Below, in pieces: positions 18,936 to 28,885 of a stretch of 64,000 nt of DNA. The position numbers and the translations under genes were made by a program. The stretch's first letter is position 1, and every line of letters begins with the position of its first letter. Below the pieces are notes generated by a model. That model was given only the letters and a program-made list of their open reading frames with translations. It did no database searches and was not told where the DNA came from. The DNA is from Mycoplasma crocodyli MP145 (GTDB lineage: Bacteria; Bacillota_I; Bacilli_A; Mycoplasmatales; Metamycoplasmataceae): the NCBI RefSeq assembly GCF_000025845.1, contig NC_014014.1:694571-758570 (forward strand), given 5' to 3'.

Positions 18936-21167
18936 ATGTTAAAAAGAAAAAAAATACTAACAAACTTATTATTAGTTGCAAACGTGCCACTAGTTGCAGC
19001 ATCATTTATTGCATGTAAAACAAATAACGATGTTGATAAAAACAAAGACGGAAAAAAAGAAGAAGAGAAAAATAATGTTATCGATTTAAATAAAATTGAA
19101 GTAAGCATTAAATATAAAGGTGCAGAACCTTTAGCAATGAAATTCGCTAACGAGACTTTATCGACTGATTATGAAGCTGTTATTCCAGCGGAATATATCG
19201 ATAAACTAGAAGTTAAAATTATCGGAATGCAAAATCCAAGTGCTAAAAACGGAACGCTAGATGTTAATTACGAAGTTATAGAAAAAGGAAATGAGAAAAA
19301 TAAATTGGAAAAAACTCAAGTTTTTAGTGGTTTCCAAACTAATCCTTTTGATGTGTTTAGAAACGGTGATATAAGTGGTAATAAAAGGCTAGATGTTGGT
19401 GATAAAACTTCTTACATCAAAAAAACAACATTAGAAAGATTTGATTTTGATAATACTAACTATCTTCCTTTTATTACTCCAAGAGAGGATAGAGTAAGTT
19501 CAGCTGTATATCCAACTAATAATTTTGATAATAAATATTTAGCAGAACTAAATAACAAAGCAAGATCAAAAATGCAAGAAAACTATGAATATGCTAAATA
19601 TAAAGGTTTTTCAGTTCCATTTTTAGATGAAAATGGAAAAGCAACTGCTTTAAATGTTAATGAAGGTACTGAAGTAGGAAAAGGTCCTTCGAAAGTTGAT
19701 GCTTATTCTGATGAACAATATTCATTAGGTCTTGCTAGAACTCTTCCAAATGAAACATACAAAAAAATTGGACTTCAAACTTATTCATTGTTTATAAACT
19801 CTCCTGGAATAGGTGGAAATTATGGAACCACATGAATTCTTGACTATAAAATTCCAGAAAATGGAAAGTATCCAACAAAATGATACTTTGGAACAAACGT
19901 TCACGTTGCAATGTATATGAATTTAGATAAAGAAACAACTTATAACACAAGAAATACTACTAACTTATCTAATACAATTCAGTTTAATAGATTAACAAAA
20001 GATGCAGGAATTAGAACAACATTAAGAACTACAGCTTTTGGTTCAACTTTTGAAAATTGATCGTTTGATACAAGAAATAATAAAGGTGAGAGCGCATTTA
20101 AAACAGTTTATATGGGGTTAAACTTCTTAAATTCATCTCCTAAAGATTATCTGCCAACAGATTCAAAATTAAAAGACACAGAAGAAATGATTGACTTTGC
20201 TGTTTTTGAAGTTGATTTTACTAAATTTGACTTATCAACAGTAAATGTAAGAACTGCAGATGTAGATACTGGAAGAAAATATACTAGTGCTGAAGAACTT
20301 GCAAGGGATATGACAAATGGATATGCAGATAACAAAGACGCTCAAATTTCATTCCTTAAAAATTCTTACTTAAAAGATTATTCAAAAATCGGAATACCTC
20401 TTATTAATAATGAAATAGACCCAGTCTATAAAGCCAATCCAAATGCAACATATGACAGTTTATTTGCTCTTGGATATCCTGTAACTAATTCAGCCGCTTT
20501 TCTAGATCACTTTTTAGATGAATATAAAGATACAGCGGATTTACAAGCTGCAAAACGTTCAGTTAGTTTATGAGTAAACGGTCGTAGAAAATGATATGGA
20601 AATTTAACAGAATCAGAAACAAGTGATAAGAAAATTGATGAAAAAGTTTTAAACGCAGGTAATTACTTATCATATGAAATTGGTTATAGAACCTTCATTG
20701 ATAAACCAGGTATTCAAGATTCGATGATTGGAAATCCTCTTAGTGGATTAAAACCATTCGAATATTTAGTTGCCAATGGAAAAGAAAGTGAATTGCCCGA
20801 AACTATTAATAGTCCAAAAAAACCTGATGGATTTAAAAACAGATATTTAGGTTATGGAATTAACTACTTATTAAGACACTTTTCACCGGGTGGTGGAGCT
20901 AGTGGTACAAGTGTAAGAAATCAAAAAAATGAAATGGTTGGAATAGTACACGTTTCAAACTGGTCTGCACTAACTGCTTTAGTGGCAGCTTTTAGAAGTG
21001 AAGGTGTTGATTATGGTGGTTATTATGGACCATACAAAATGGAACAATATGACTTAATATATGGTGGTGGAAAAAACCAAAGATTATCATATAGAGAAGC
21101 TTTAAAACACATGTACTCTTCCGAAACCGGCTTTAAAACAAACTTATTTAAAGAAAGGGCTTGATAA
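18936..21167 (+). CDS. DUF31-family lipoprotein protease (copy 2, C-terminal frameshift)
   Basis: A 743-residue paralogue of the preceding gene, alignable over its whole length. It has lipobox SFIAC (Cys27), the conserved NEGTEVGKGPS block, TEEMIDFAVFEVDF and SPGGGASGTSV (652-660). The reading frame ends early: after NLFK the frame gives ERAW and a stop at 21165-21167. The +1 frame from 21151 continues KKGLDKIPVGYEF...INPSK to a stop at 21220-21222, matching the end of copy 1. A one-base insertion near 21150 therefore removes about 20 residues, outside the catalytic domain. RBS GGGG. Confidence 0.87.
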
Positions 21168-21230
21168 AATACCTGTTGGATATGAATTCACAAAAGATTA
21201 TGAAATCAATCCAAGCAAATAATAAATAAT

Positions 21231-21248
21231 AAGGTGCATATGCACCTT
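21231..21248 (+). terminator. Terminator after the second DUF31 gene
   Basis: AAGGTGCATATGCACCTT is a perfect palindrome followed by TTCTTTT, just after the frame-restored stop. Confidence 0.75.
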
Positions 21249-21280
21249 TTCTTTTGCAAAAAAATGATAAAATTTAAACT

Positions 21281-21613
21281 ATGAATAAAGATGATAAGTT
21301 AGAACAAGAAAAAGATTTTTACATGTCTCATTTAAATTTCGTTAGACAGATACAAGAAGAAATGACCAATGAAAAGAAAAAGAAATATCCAAAATTCAAT
21401 CACAAAAGAAGATGTGATTGAATTGCTAAAAATACAAAATTATTAGATATTGTAGAAAAGTGCAATAGACAAGAAGACTTAAAAAATTATATAAAAGAAT
21501 ACACTCACGTGAAGAATGAGTATTTAGTCCAACAATATCTTTGGCTAATTATTCTCATTATTATTTTTGTTGCAATTGTCATTGGCTTATCGTTATGATT
21601 ACTCAAAGTTTAG
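21281..21613 (+). CDS. Small tail-anchored membrane protein, unknown
   Basis: 110 residues: a charged, probably helical soluble part (DDKLEQEKDFYMSHLNFVRQ, Lys-rich middle) followed by one C-terminal membrane segment (WLIILIIIFVAIVIGLSLW). Two in-frame TGA codons are read as Trp. There is no SD; an AT-rich -10-like TAAAAT lies 7 nt before ATG. Its stop overlaps that of the convergent pseudouridine synthase by 3 nt. No family recognised. Confidence 0.65.
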
Positions 21614-22296
21614 TTTATTAAATCATTAATCTCATCAGAACTTAGAAACCTTCACTGAGAAGGTTTTAATTTTTCATCAAGTATAATATTTTTAAAAGAT
21701 ACTCTTTTTAGAAAAATTACATTGTATCCATTAGTTTTAAACATTCTTTTTACTTGATGAAATTTACCTTCACTAATAGTCAAATAACAAGTAAAATTAT
21801 CAATTATTTCAAGTTTAGAAGGCAATGTATTTTTATCTTCTCCAATACTAAAACCTTGTTTAAAAATATCAATTAAATTTGGTTCAAGTTGTTTATCGAC
21901 TTGAACCAAATATTTTTTAAAAACGTGTTTTTTAGGGGCTAATAGTTCATGGCAAAGTTTGTGATTATCACTTAAAACTAATAGTCCTTCAGTATCTACA
22001 TCAAGTCTTCCATAAGCTATTAAATTTTTACGTGGTACATCAATTAAATTAAATACACTTGGGTATAATTCGTCCTTATTCGAAGTAATATAACCTTGTG
22101 GTTTATTTAACATTATATAAACATATTTATCTGTCGCATAGTCAATTCCGTCAATTCTCAGTGAATTAAATTCGTTGTATTTAATAGTTTCATCGTATAA
22201 TCTTCCATTAATATAAACACGGTTATTTTTAAGTAAATTCTTAATTTCACTTCGAGTATAATCAGTAACATCAGATAATCATTTTTCAATTCTCAT
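21610..22296 (-). CDS. RsuA/RluB-family pseudouridine synthase
   Basis: A 228-residue rRNA pseudouridine synthase. The N-terminal S4-like RNA-binding domain (MRIEKWLSD...RSEIKNLLKNNRVYING) is followed by the catalytic motif YGRLDVDTEGLLVLS, with the catalytic Asp in GRLDxxTxG. The C-terminal EGKFHQVKRMF motif is also typical. Catalysis converts a specific uridine of 16S or 23S rRNA to pseudouridine; the exact site is not predictable. No SD; TAAAAT lies 6 nt before ATG (leaderless-like). Two TGA Trp codons. Confidence 0.92.
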
Positions 22297-22315
22297 GCAA
22301 TAATTTTAACAAAAA

Positions 22316-22338
22316 ATAGTTGCCTTATTGACAACTAT
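22316..22338 (-). terminator. Terminator of the opp operon
   Basis: ATAGTTG pairs with CAACTAT around nine bases. On the minus strand it is followed by a T run and lies immediately after the stop of the last operon gene. Confidence 0.75.
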
Positions 22339-22791
22339 TTAAAATAAGAATGGAAGGGTTATTATGATTGCTATCAAGAACGAAAACAATATAAAATATC
22401 AACCCAAATTAGATTTATATTGTTTCATTATTATTTCGTTTTGTTTTTCTTTTTCTTTCGCATAGCGGTAAGCGCTAGCTTCTGAATTAGACATTCTTTT
22501 AATTTTATCTTCTTCACGTCTTAGTTTGGAATTTTTTCTACCTTCTTTAAAACGTTCTATCGAGGTTTTTAGAAACCCTCATTTAAACATTAAACATAAT
22601 AAATCCAGTAAAAATACAACAGCTAAAGAACTAAATAAATAATCAACAAATTTAAGATTAGAATAAAAATGAGATAAGACCATTAGAATGGTAAAAAGAA
22701 GTAAAAATGAAGAAATAATAACATATGTGTATTTGTATCTTAACCCAAAACGAATGTAATCTACAAATGTATTAAAGTTAAACCTTTTCAT
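22339..22791 (-). CDS. Membrane protein at the end of the opp operon, unknown
   Basis: 150 residues. Two membrane segments near the N-terminus (YTYVIISSFLLLFTILMVLS; FVDYLFSSLAVVFLLDLLC), a positively charged loop (KTSIERFKEGRKNSKLRREEDKI in part) and a third membrane helix at the C-terminus (WYFILFSFLIAIIITLPFLF). The ATG overlaps the oppF stop (TAATG arrangement), so it is translationally coupled to oppF. AAGGA upstream. A role with the Opp transporter is only inferred from position. Confidence 0.7.
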
Positions 22792-25262
22792 TAATCCTTA
22801 TTAAGTCCTGTGGCTTTAAAGTGATCATCTTTTAATCATCTATCAACTTGTATCTTGGTTCCATATACAAAATGTTCAGGTTCTACTTCAAAAATTTCAG
22901 GAACGTTTGGATAAATTTGTTCATCTAAATAAGAAAGTTCAAATGAAACATTTTGGAATTTTTCAGTAGCATTTGAAATTTTAGGAATTGCTTTGAATAA
23001 ATTATTGGTATATGGGTGAATTGCTTTTTCATAAATTTTGCTTGTTTTTCCAGATTCAACAATTTTTCCTAAGTGCATTATTTGAACTTGGTCAGCCACA
23101 TATTCAATCATACTTAAGTCATGAGCAATAAATAACATACCAATATTTTTTTGTTTACATAAATCCTTAAGTAGGTTAACAACTTGTGCTTGAATAGAGA
23201 TATCAAGTGAAGCAATTGGTTCATCAGCTACTATTACCTTAGGATTTGTTATAAGTGCTCTAGCAATAACAATTCTTTGTCTTTGACCACCTGAAAACTC
23301 ATGAGGATAACGATAAGCAAATTGTTTTAACAATCCAACATCCTCAAGAGATTTATAGATAGTGTTTTTAATAAATAATTTTTTAATCGATCTTATTGCT
23401 ACGAAACTATATAACTTGTTTAAAATATTTCTAATTTTTTCATTTTTAACATTTTTTATTAATAAATTAATGCTGTGAATACCCAAAAGTTTATCTATGT
23501 TGCTTAAGTCATTATTAATGTATTTTTTCTCAATATTAAATGATTTAATTGATTCGATTCTTTGAGCAACATTAGTTTTGTATACATCAAGTTCAACTTC
23601 TTTTTGTTTGTATGCTTTAAAAATTTCATGATTTTTATTAAGAAAACAAAGTGACTTAAGCCCATCTTTTTTTTCTTTTTTAGCTTGTGTATAAGTGTTT
23701 TTGGCAACTGCTATTATTTCTTTTTCGTAAAAGTCTACAAATTTTTTATGAGTTTCTTTAAATTTTTTGTCTAGATCATTTATTTTTTGTGAAAGTTCTT
23801 GTATTTTAGAAACCTTAGTAACTTTTTCTTCATCTAATTGAGCAATTCTTTCACGGAATTTAGATAAGAATTTATCTAATTGAATTTTATGTTCATGCTC
23901 TGCTTTTTGAAGATTTTCGAAAGATAATTTTAATTGTTCTTGACTTACTTCTGCAGCTGATGTATCATCCTTTAGCTCAGCTTCAAGTTTTTTAATCTCC
24001 TCTTCAAGTTTGGCTAATTTTGTCTTAAACTCTTGATGTTTTCTTTTAGAAAGTTCCTCAAATTTTTCAATTCCAAAATGAAATTCATCCTTAGTAATTT
24101 GATTCATTTTCTTAACGGATTCATATTTAGTTTCATCAACATTTAAATTTTTATCATAAAAAACCTTTAAATATTCTTCTAGTTCACTAGCAAATTGTTT
24201 AACTTCCTCGAATGATAAATATTTTAATTTTAATGATGAACTTTTTGTGATTTTTTTAGCAGCGTTTGAAACTAATTCAAGCTTCTTAGAGTGAAAAAAG
24301 AAGTCGAGTTCTGTAGTTGAAAGAGAATTATTTCTTCTGTATTTTGTATCATTTTTATAAACATCAACAAAACTTTTGAAGGCATTTTTATTTATATATA
24401 ATAAGTCTTTTTCTTCTTTTTTAAATTCTTTTAACTCTTCTTGTTTTGCCTTTATTTTCTCTGACAATTCATTATAAAATCTTGAATGTTTAGAAAGTTT
24501 TAAGTTTTGTTCGTATTCCTCATGAGCTTTTATTAAGTCATATTCATCAACATCAAGTTCTACCTTCGAACGGTATTCGTTTTGTTTTTTATAGAAGTAT
24601 TTAACAAGTTTGTCAGTATTTGTATACAATTTGTTAATCATGATTGAGTTATTGTTATTTTTGTCCTCTAAATAGCTATAATAAGAGTTAAAATTATCTT
24701 CATTACTCATGTTTAAGTTAAATGAGATGTCTTCAAATTTTTTAGTTCAAGTTTCTATAAATTTTTCTTGAACATCAATAATTAAAGATATGTTCTCTAG
24801 TTCTCAACGTTTAGCATGTTCTTTAAACGAATAATGAAAGTTGTCTTGTATTAAAGCTCAATCACTTTTTATTTCTTTTATTTTTTCTGTTACAACTCCA
24901 TTAACCATTAATGGTTCTTTAAGTATTGAGAAAATAGTTTTTTGACCATTCAAAGAAGCATGTGGATCTTGAAAGATCATTTGAATATTTTTGTGAAGAA
25001 ATCTTTTTCTTTCACGAGTAATTTTTTTACCAGAAATTATTTTTCCATCTAAAGTGATAAAACCATCAACATCATCATATAACCTTAGTAACGAACGACC
25101 AACAGTAGTTTTACCAGAACCACTTTCACCAATTAGACCGACTATTTCACCTTCATGAACATTAAACGATACACCATCAACAGCTTTATTAATTATTGAT
25201 TTATTTATGAAATATTTTTTTAGGTTTTCAATACCTAAAACAACTTTTTTATTTTCCTTCAT
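22791..25262 (-). CDS. oppF: Oligopeptide ABC transporter ATPase OppF with large coiled-coil insertion
   Basis: An 823-residue ATP-binding subunit powering oligopeptide import. Walker A (GESGSGKTT) is at 45-53 and the Q-loop ([12 protein letters not shown]) at ~96-107; the signature FSGGQRQRI is near 652, then Walker [13 protein letters not shown] and the H-loop [14 protein letters not shown]. Between the Q-loop and the signature, where ~60 residues are usual, lies a ~480-residue Lys/Glu-rich, strongly coiled-coil insert (~135-630). A C-terminal oligopeptide-transporter extension ([12 protein letters not shown]) follows. The start overlaps the end of oppD by 14 nt. One TGA splits the standard-code frame at ~135. 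Confidence 0.93.
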
Positions 25263-26313
25263 TAAATACCTTCTTAAATGTTTTTAGTCTACCTTCTAAT
25301 TCGGTTGTCATTTTTGCTTTTGGTGCATCTGGGTGTAATAATCATGTAGCTGCTGAATGTGTTTTACTAATTTCTATCAATGGCGGCTCTTTTATGTAAT
25401 CAAGTTCAAGAGCATAATCGTTTCTAGGTGCAAAGGGATCTCCAAGAGGTAAATTAGACATATCTGGAGGAGTTCCTTTAATTGAATAAAGTCTATCTTC
25501 TTTATTTTCAGGAATAGCCGAAATTAAAGCTCATGTATATGGATGTCTTGGTTCAGTAAAAATATCTTTTTTTGTTCCACGTTCAACAATTTTTCCGGCA
25601 TACATAACATAAATGTAATCACAGAATTTAGCAACAACTGAAATGTTGTGGCTAATAAGAATAATCGCTATTCCCATTTCTTGTCTAATTTCTTCAAATA
25701 GAGCTAATACTGAAGCTTGAACTGTTGGATCAAGCGCTGTTGTAGGTTCATCGGCAATAATTAGATCTGGTTTAAGAGCAACAACCATAGTAATAACTAC
25801 ACGTTGCTTCATTCCACCACTTAATGTATGAGGGTACATGTCAAAAATTAATTCTGCATTTCTTATTCCGAATTGTTTTAATAATCCAACTAAATAATTT
25901 TTCTTTTCTTCAAGTTTCTTATCTTTTCAATCTGAATTTTTATTTAAAGCATCAAGAAGTTGCTTACCAATTTTTCTAGTAGGATTAAGTGATGTCAAAG
26001 GATCTTGTGGAATATATCCAATTTTGTGACCTCTAACAGCTTGTCAATCTTTATTTGATTTTAATTTATCTAGTTCAATATCACCAAGCATCATTTTATT
26101 AGCACTAATAAAGGTATTATCATTAATGTTTAATAAAGCTTTTGATGTAACTGATTTTCCTGATCCACTTTCTCCAACAAGACCAACTATTTCACCTTTT
26201 TTAATTTCAAGGTTTACACCTCTAACTATGGTAACAAATTTACCTTTTTTAATTTTGAATGAGACCTTTAAGTCCTTAACATTCAATAATCATTTATTGT
26301 TTTGTTCTGACAT
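25249..26313 (-). CDS. oppD: Oligopeptide ABC transporter ATPase OppD
   Basis: A 354-residue ATPase subunit. It begins MSEQNNKWLLNVKDLKVSF; the true start, upstream of an internal ATG, has GGAG six bases before it. Walker A GESGSGKSV, then the signature LSGGMKQRV (164-172), Walker B LIIADEPTTALD and H-loop ILISHNISVVA. The C-terminal oligopeptide domain carries RHPYTWALI and the PRNDYAL-like end. It pairs with OppF to form the heterodimeric motor. Confidence 0.95.
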
Positions 26314-26322
26314 ATTGATCTC

Positions 26323-27645
26323 CTATTTAATTCTTATAACCTTTGGGTCTAGAGCATCATGAACTCCTAGAGCTACAAAGTGAAGTGAAACTGAAATTGA
26401 TAATAATATAAGTGAAGGAAGTAATAATATTCAAACGTTATTTACAGCTTCTGCTGTTGCGTTAGATAATAAAGTTCCTAAGTTTGCATCTTCTGATTTG
26501 AAGAATCCTAAGAATGCAAGTGATGAAACTGACATTATAATACTTGGAATTGAATGCACATAGTTTGTTGCTATTTTTCCTATAATTGCAGGAAGAGCAT
26601 GTTTATAAATTAGCGCTGGTTTAGAAGCTCCAATTGATTGTGAAGCCAAAATATATTCTTCATCTTTAACTGTAATAATAAACATTCTTGTTGCTCCAAC
26701 ACTGTTTGTTCAACCAACAAATACAAGAGCTGTTCCAAGTGTTAAATCACTTGTTCCAAATAGTGTTGCAAATAGCAATAGTCAAATAAGTGTGGGTGGA
26801 GCCATGAATATATCGATAATACGCATCATAACTGTATCAAGTCATTTTCCAACATGGAAACCAAGATATGAACCCACTGCTACTCCAATTATTGTTTGAA
26901 GAGTTGCAACAATGATAGCTAATCTAATAGCTTGTCATGTACCAACTCATGAACTAGTTCAAATATCAACGCCAGCTGAATTTGTACCTAAAAATGTTTT
27001 AAGTGATATTTGTGGGTTAAGTTTTCTTAACTGTGAAACATATTCAGCTGCTTGAGCAGCACTGGTTGTTTTAGGATCAATTCCTGAATTGGTTAGTAAA
27101 ACTGCCATTGTATTCGCATCATAAAATCTATAAGCATTTACCAATGTTTGTTTAGTTTGAGCGTTAATATCTCAACCAATTCCTTTTCCACCAAGTACGG
27201 TATTTCCAATGTACCCGCCATAGAATTGCGGATCGATTCATTGTTCGACATTAGTTTTGTAAGTTACTGGGTCAGTGATTAGTGGAATAGATACAAAAGA
27301 TGAATATTGAGGTGGTAAGTTTTTATCAAAACTTGATGAACCACCAGTATATTTTGAACCATTGAGTAAGAATATTTCAACGGTTGTAGATACTGGTTTA
27401 GTTGCACTATATCTTGCAGAAGAAGTAACTATAATTGATATTAGCAATATTACAACAAACAATATAAAGCACAACATAATTACTCAATTGGTTGCAAATC
27501 TCTTAAAAATTTCAATAGCCATTTTCTTTGGTTTACCTGCGACGTTGTTAAAATTTTGATCACTTTGTGGAATATATTTTTTCAGCGAACCTTCTACAAG
27601 TGTGTCAGAAAGGTCATACTTTTTGTTAAATTCTTTATTTGTCAT
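26323..27645 (-). CDS. oppC: Oligopeptide ABC transporter permease OppC
   Basis: A 440-residue membrane permease. A cytosolic N-terminus is followed by one membrane helix (NWVIMLCFILFVVILLISII), a ~170-residue extracytoplasmic insert, and then the binding-protein-dependent transport domain. The EAA-like loop is ASQSIGASKPALIYKHALP. The C-terminus ends VALGVHDALDPKVIRIK, a typical OppC/DppC ending. The external domain is longer than in Bacillus OppC. RBS AAAGGG. It lies 14 nt after oppB, and oppD follows 9 nt downstream. Confidence 0.94.
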
Positions 27646-27659
27646 ATTTCCCTTTCTGC

Positions 27660-28796
27660 CTATGTTGTAGCATTAGTTGCTAATTCCATAAACTTTCTTT
27701 TTCTGATTTTGTTTGCTTTAAATTGTTGAATAAAACTACGTTTTGAACTTGCTGAGTATTTGATTCTTGGATCTAAAAATGCAAATGATATATCAACAAG
27801 GATTTCTGTAAATACACCCAATGTTGTAAAGAAGAATGTATTGAACATAATAAGGTTAATTTCTCCTGTTGGGAAGGCAGCGGCTATTATTCTTGATGTT
27901 CCAGGAACTTTTCAATAGGTTTCTATAACTATTCCACCACTTAGCAATCATATATATGATGGAATAATTCTTGCTGCTAAAGGAATTGAAATGTTTCTAA
28001 AAACATATTTAAAGAATATTTCAATTGTTCCTAATCCTTTTGATTTTGCAATAAGAACATAGTTTGAAGTTAAAACTGTTATAACTTGGTTTCTTGTATA
28101 GGTTATGTATCCACTTAATGAACCAAGAACTATTATTAAAATAGGTGGCAATCAAGAAGTTATAATTCTACTTCAACCGTCAGTTTGAATTCTTTGAGGA
28201 TCTCATGCATAAAAAATCGGCGGTATGTTTTGAGTTAATAATATTGATATTAATATAGGTGCTATAACAAATGAAGGAAGTGCTATAAAGAATAATGAAA
28301 ATGCATTAATAACGTTATCAAATAAACTTCCTCTCTTGTATCCTGCAAAGATTCCTAGTAAAACTCCTAAAATAGCCGATATTACAAAGGCAGGCAATGT
28401 AATAATTATTGAGTATCTCAAAAATTTAAAGAAGAAATCAGGAATGTTTTTTGCACCGTTTGCCGAAATAAGTGAACCGTCAAAAGTAGTTCCAAATGGG
28501 GCTTTTGAATCAAAAACGCTTTTTATTCAAAATACAAATCTTGCTAAGGGATTTAGTTTTTCAGTCAATCACTTACCTCCAACATAGGAATTTAAATCCT
28601 TGTCGGGAATAATATGAAAGTCTATAGATCTTTGAATATAAATTTTTTCGATTTCAGGTTTATTGCTGCCAGCGTTTAAATACTGGGCTGCAAAAGTATT
28701 TTCACTAAATTGAGCAACCAATATGTAAACCACTAGTGATATTACTAAAATAGTCAATATTGCAAAACCGATACGCTGTAATATATACTTAATCAT
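27660..28796 (-). CDS. oppB: Oligopeptide ABC transporter permease OppB
   Basis: A 378-residue permease. It starts MIKYILQRIGFAILTILVIS, the classic OppB/DppB N-terminus; an upstream in-frame ATG lacks a ribosome binding site, whereas AAAGGA precedes this one. The transport domain has TRNQVITVLTSNYVLIAKSKG and IPLAARIIPSYIWLLSGGIVIE. It ends in a basic cytosolic tail. Several TGA Trp codons. First membrane subunit after oppA. Confidence 0.95.
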
Positions 28797-28825
28797 TTTT
28801 TCCTTTCTTATTTTTACTAAATGAA

Positions 28826-28850
28826 ACAATTAACCTTTTAGGTTAATTGT
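28826..28850 (-). promoter_or_regulatory. Intercistronic stem-loop between oppA and oppB
   Basis: ACAATTAACC and GGTTAATTGT form a perfect 10-bp stem with a 5-nt loop. There is only a weak T tract, so it is probably a partial terminator or an mRNA-stabilising hairpin favouring oppA over oppB-F. Confidence 0.55.
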
Positions 28851-28885
28851 CATCATTAATATAATTAATTATATTATAATTTTAC

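Noticed and set aside
16436..21167. Naming the DUF31 proteins MIP
   Set aside because: MIP is only one DUF31 group and is normally paired with MIB, which is not in this window.
24710..25262. OppF looking like two separate genes
   Set aside because: The break is a TGA read as Trp; the frames join in phase, and a signature plus Walker B lies only in the second part.
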